Source: Pedobacter yonginensis
GTDB taxonomy: Bacteria > Bacteroidota > Bacteroidia > Sphingobacteriales > Sphingobacteriaceae
Length of the DNA stretch: 64,000 nucleotides
Assembly (NCBI RefSeq): GCF_003173595.1
Contig: NZ_QGNZ01000001.1
Location: 1,240,001 to 1,304,000 of the forward strand
Direction of reading: 5' to 3'
Positions 61,147 through 64,000 of this stretch are shown here, piece by piece. Numbering within the stretch: the stretch's first letter is position 1; every line of letters starts with the position of its first letter. A program made the position numbers and the translations under genes. The notes under the pieces were generated by a model. The model did not search any database. It worked only from the letters and a program-made list of their open reading frames with translations, and had not been told where the DNA came from.

Positions 61147-61470
61147 TCAGTGCCCTCTGATAAGATGCGGACTTTTTGTTTTCTCCTTATCTCTCAAATA
61201 TAAATGACCTTTTTGAATTGTCATAAATTTGTCATGCGGAATCAGATATACTCGGTTTGTTTCTACTAAAACGCCTTCGGTTGCCTCCTGTACACATAGC
61301 TTGCTGTGTTTGGCCAACACTTCTGCCATCCTGCTCTTAAAATCGGCGGAAAGATGTTGCACCACAATATATGAAACCCCATCCAACGGTGTATGGTCGA
61401 AAAAGGTATTGATTTCCTCCAGACCGCCGGCTGATGCACCAATGGCTATAATGTACTCAGGGTCTTTCAT
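61147..61470 (-). pseudogene. Truncated CheB-type methylesterase domain
   Basis: 107 residues match only the N-terminal half of a CheB methylesterase domain: the nucleophile loop GASAGGLEEI (residues 11-20) and VVQHLSADFKSRM (about residues 36-48) with the catalytic His. The frame stops at HLIRGH before the region supplying the catalytic Asp; a full domain is about 180 residues. Bacteroidetes usually carry this domain at the front of large CheB-CheR-PAS hybrid kinases, so this is probably the stump of such a gene. No downstream CheR or PAS remnant was seen. Confidence 0.65.
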
Positions 61471-61600
61471 TTTTATGTACGGTAATGGTTATGGCAAAAT
61501 CAATCGTAGAAATTGATTCATACAGCACAATTATGCTGCTTAAAAGAAGTGGTAAAGGGATAATAATTAATTAAAGGTAGGTATTAATACCCGGTATGTA

Positions 61601-62374
61601 TTATTTATACAAGTTAACATCCTTTGCACTGATTAACAAGCCTTTACCTTTACTTCGGGCTCTAAAATTAGAATAATACCTTTTCATATTTATGCGGAAT
61701 ACATCATACAGCAGCGTAAAGCCGAGCAGAGATGCAGGTATTAAAAACGACCTAAAACTGATGAAGGTAAAGAGATATGCACCGGATAGTGCACCAGCCA
61801 TAAAGAACAGGATGATAGAAATCCGCAACTTAATTCTGGAAATCAGTTCGCCTTGTGCGGCATAATTGTCTGTTCTGAGTTGGGCCAACTCTATACCCAA
61901 ATCGGTAAAAGTTCCGGTAAGGTGTGTGGTACGGACCACTGAGCCTGAAATTACGGAAACCAATGCATTCTGCATGCCCATAGCAAAGAGCAGGGTGCCT
62001 GCAAAAAAATTGGAAGAGAAATTTAAATAAGTTATCGATGCTGAAAATGCAGAAAATAGCAGGATTAGGGTTTCGAGTACAATGGGAATGGCAAAGGAGA
62101 ACCTTGCATTATGCCCAATCTTGGTTACAATTATACTGCTTGAAAATGCTCCCGCTAAAAAAAGCATCATCCAGATGGCTACAGTTCGTGCTATAGCCCA
62201 GTCTTGTCTGGCTATGCCTTCTGCAAATAAAGCAGCATGCCCGGTAACATTAGTAGTTAGGGCCGAAAAACCCAAAAACCCTGCCGCATTTACAAAACCT
62301 GCAGTAAGGCTTAGTAACACAGCCAGTTTCAGGTTGTGCGCATAAGTTCTCTTCACTCCAAAATGTCTCAGCAT
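61601..62374 (-). CDS. DUF1275 (YoaK-family) membrane protein
   Basis: A 257-residue inner-membrane protein with about six hydrophobic segments. Family hallmarks are LSLTAGFVNAAGFLGFSALTTNVTGH near the N-terminus and FAMGMQNALVSVISGSVVRTTHLTGTFTDLG in the middle, both with the conserved Asn/Thr-Gly pattern of DUF1275. Function is unestablished; transport has been suggested for the family. It stands alone between the CheB remnant and the Sdh genes. Confidence 0.85.
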   Translation of the reverse strand: MLRHFGVKRTYAHNLKLAVLLSLTAGFVNAAGFLGFSALTTNVTGHAALFAEGIARQDWAIARTVAIWMMLFLAGAFSSSIIVTKIGHNARFSFAIPIVLETLILLFSAFSASITYLNFSSNFFAGTLLFAMGMQNALVSVISGSVVRTTHLTGTFTDLGIELAQLRTDNYAAQGELISRIKLRISIILFFMAGALSGAYLFTFISFRSFLIPASLLGFTLLYDVFRINMKRYYSNFRARSKGKGLLISAKDVNLYK

Positions 62375-62441
62375 GGTTTAAATTTCCTTTGTAGTTTATT
62401 GGGTAAGGTGGGGCGATTCGTTATGTACCAATAGCCATTTC

Positions 62442-63188
62442 TTACTTCCTAAATACCAGCGCTTTACTGTATTCGTAATTCATTCGTCCGATGTGGAGTA
62501 CCGATATTTGCTGTGGGCATTCTACTTCGCAGGCTTCTGTATTAGAGCAATGCCCAAAACCTTCAGCATCCATTTGTGCAACCATATTAATTACACGGTC
62601 GGCAGATTCTAATTTACCCTGTGGTAACAGCACTAAATGCGATATTTTAGCCGAAGTAAACAGTGCGGCACTTGAGTTTTTACAGGTGGCCACACATGCA
62701 CCGCAACCGATGCATGCCGCAGCATCAAAGGCTGCTTCCGTTACTTCGTGGGCTATGGGAATACTGTTTGATTCGGGTGCTTGGCCTGTTGATGCGGATA
62801 TGTAACCGCCAGATTGGATAATGTGATCGAAAGCGGAGCGATCTATTTTTAAATCTCTCAAAACGGGAAAAGCAGCGGCTCGGAAAGGCTCAATGTAAAC
62901 CGTTTCCCCATCTTTAAAGCTCCTCATGTGTAGCTGGCAAGTGGTTGTTCCGGTTAGTGGGCCATGTGCCCGTCCATTAATCATCATGCCGCAGGCACCA
63001 CAAATGCCTTCCCTACAATCGTGATCGAATTCAATAACCCGCTCCCCTTTGCCAATTAGTCGCTCATTCAATAAATCAAGCATTTCTAAAAAAGACATAT
63101 GTTCAGAAATCCCATCAACTTCATAGCTAACCAAATCTCCTTTGGCTTCCCTATCTTCCTGACGCCAGACCTTTAAATATAATTTCAT
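62442..63188 (-). CDS. sdhB: Succinate dehydrogenase/fumarate reductase iron-sulfur subunit
   Basis: A 248-residue subunit. The N-terminal plant-type ferredoxin domain has the 2Fe-2S cysteines ([12 protein letters not shown] ... TTC, about residues 58-84). The C-terminal domain has [13 protein letters not shown] (about residues 148-160) and [13 protein letters not shown] (about residues 205-217) for the 4Fe-4S and 3Fe-4S centres. It passes electrons between the flavoprotein and the membrane cytochrome b. The flavoprotein gene lies 38 bp upstream on the same strand. The length and insertions fit the Bacteroidetes Sdh/Frd type. Confidence 0.93.
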   Translation of the reverse strand: MKLYLKVWRQEDREAKGDLVSYEVDGISEHMSFLEMLDLLNERLIGKGERVIEFDHDCREGICGACGMMINGRAHGPLTGTTTCQLHMRSFKDGETVYIEPFRAAAFPVLRDLKIDRSAFDHIIQSGGYISASTGQAPESNSIPIAHEVTEAAFDAAACIGCGACVATCKNSSAALFTSAKISHLVLLPQGKLESADRVINMVAQMDAEGFGHCSNTEACEVECPQQISVLHIGRMNYEYSKALVFRK

Positions 63189-63226
63189 TTTATTGTATTT
63201 TTATTAATGTTCAATAAGCCTTTCAA

Positions 63227-64000
63227 CTATTTATAACTTCTAACGGTGAGCTGTACAGTCTCAAAAACCAAGGGTTCTTTATGGAGTTCGGGTGCTGTGC
63301 CTTTGCCTTTCCATTCCCAAGCCGAAACGAAACAGAAATCTTGGTCGTTGCGCACGGCTTCTCCATCGGATGTTTGATATTCTTCTCTAAAATGCGCACC
63401 GCATGATTCATCCCGTTGAAGGGCATCATGACACATCAGCTCACCCAGTTCCAGAAAATCAGAAACCCGTCCCGCCTTTTCAAGCTCCGCATTGATCTGC
63501 TCATCTCCTGTAATGTTGAGATCAGTATCGAATGATTTTTTAAGTGCCTTGATTTCAATAATCGCCGCCTCTAAACTTTCTTTGGTTCTGGAAAGTCCGC
63601 ATTTATCGTAAAGCAATTTGCCCAATGTTTTATGAAAGTAATCTGCTGAAAGATGCCCTTTCCGATTTAAAAACTGATTTAATTCTGCTCTAACGTTATT
63701 TTCTGCAATGGCAAAGGCAACATGCTCGGTAGTTATCTTTTCTGTTTTCAACTCTCCCGACAAATAATTCGGAATGGTGTATGGTGCAATGAAATAGCCA
63801 TCTACACAGGATTGAAGCAGCGAATTGGCGCCTAATCTATTGGCTCCATGATCTGAAAAATTAGCCTCACCCAAGGCAAAAAGTCCGGGGATGGTGGTCA
63901 TTAAATCATAATTAACCCAGAGGCCACCCATGGTAAAGTGTGCCGCAGGCGAAATTAGCATGGGTTCTTTATAAGCATCTACACCATTAATTTTATCATA
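63227..64000 (-). CDS. sdhA: Succinate dehydrogenase/fumarate reductase flavoprotein subunit (5' partial)
   Basis: The C-terminal 257 codons of the flavoprotein; the frame remains open to base 64000, so the FAD-binding N-terminus lies outside. PAAHFTMGGLWVNYDLMTTIPGLFALGEAN contains the active-site His and the FAD-contacting GLFALGEAN block. DHGANRLGANSLL and the C-terminal CGAHFREEYQTSDGEA region follow. With SdhB downstream it forms the soluble part of complex II; the cytochrome subunit would be expected further upstream. Confidence 0.93.
   Translation of the reverse strand, partial: YDKINGVDAYKEPMLISPAAHFTMGGLWVNYDLMTTIPGLFALGEANFSDHGANRLGANSLLQSCVDGYFIAPYTIPNYLSGELKTEKITTEHVAFAIAENNVRAELNQFLNRKGHLSADYFHKTLGKLLYDKCGLSRTKESLEAAIIEIKALKKSFDTDLNITGDEQINAELEKAGRVSDFLELGELMCHDALQRDESCGAHFREEYQTSDGEAVRNDQDFCFVSAWEWKGKGTAPELHKEPLVFETVQLTVRSYK

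Noticed and set aside
1-64000. tRNA, rRNA, tmRNA or classic riboswitches
   Set aside because: No cloverleaf-like segment with a T-loop consensus, no rRNA-like tract and no recognisable aptamer was found by reading both strands. Absence by eye is not proof.

Overview
The window is AT-rich chromosomal DNA from a member of the Bacteroidetes, most likely a Sphingobacteriaceae/Pedobacter-type organism. The support is: many start sites preceded by the Bacteroidetes -7 box TAnnTTTG and no clear Shine-Dalgarno, lipoproteins with Bacteroidetes-style leaders, DUF6443/RHS surface proteins, GH127 and GH30 glycosidases, and large soluble PAS histidine kinases. The exact genus is inference. No rRNA, tRNA, CRISPR array, transposase or integrase was seen.

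Layout. 1-3.3 kb: end of a THUMP-like methyltransferase, a cold-shock protein and a 1-Cys peroxiredoxin. 2.2-5.3 kb: an ECF sigma factor, co-transcribed with a one-TM protein carrying a periplasmic trypsin-like domain, next to three paralogous mini-lipoprotein genes. Five copies of a bipartite motif (GGGTTACY, 14-15 nt, GYATWAA) precede the sigma gene and the three lipoprotein genes, which reads as an autoregulated ECF regulon. 5.4-12.6 kb: housekeeping genes (purB, Nfu, inositol monophosphatase, lgt, mtaB, ubiX), with a 41-unit perfect 7-bp tandem repeat directly upstream of the lgt promoter and a candidate ~65-nt small RNA upstream of ubiX. 13-36.9 kb: signalling and catabolic genes (two soluble PAS kinases, three lone receivers, an Hsp70-like ATPase, GH127, GH30, azoreductase, Crp and AraC regulators, SDR, S1/P1 nuclease, exonuclease III, GNAT, YcaQ-like protein).

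37-60.6 kb, all on the minus strand, is the most unusual part. From right to left: a compact six-gene type II secretion/type IV pilus-like cluster (pseudopilin, prepilin peptidase, GspE ATPase, secretin, GspL/PilM-like, GspM/PilO-like); two fibre-like proteins with a shared C-terminus; a 1,231-codon RHS/YD surface gene interrupted by one in-frame TAA; a DUF6443-RHS polymorphic toxin with a probable phospholipase-like tip; and its lipoprotein immunity gene. Downstream lies an array of orphan units. Four of them hold a truncated RHS core followed by a different toxin tip or its relic, the leftmost keeps only a toxin-tail relic and an immunity gene, and one is a 65-bp relic. Each unit ends in an ~82-bp repeat made of an intrinsic terminator and a GC-rich palindrome. 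Two orphan toxin tips look intact (Ntox33-like, unknown), one is double-frameshifted and two are relics, while the immunity-like genes remain open. The layout suggests that the RHS gene is re-armed by recombination with the orphan tips. The contiguity with the Gsp-like genes suggests, without proof, that this machine exports the RHS proteins.

61-64 kb: a truncated CheB-like remnant, a DUF1275 membrane protein, and the succinate dehydrogenase/fumarate reductase iron-sulfur and flavoprotein subunits (the latter running off the window).
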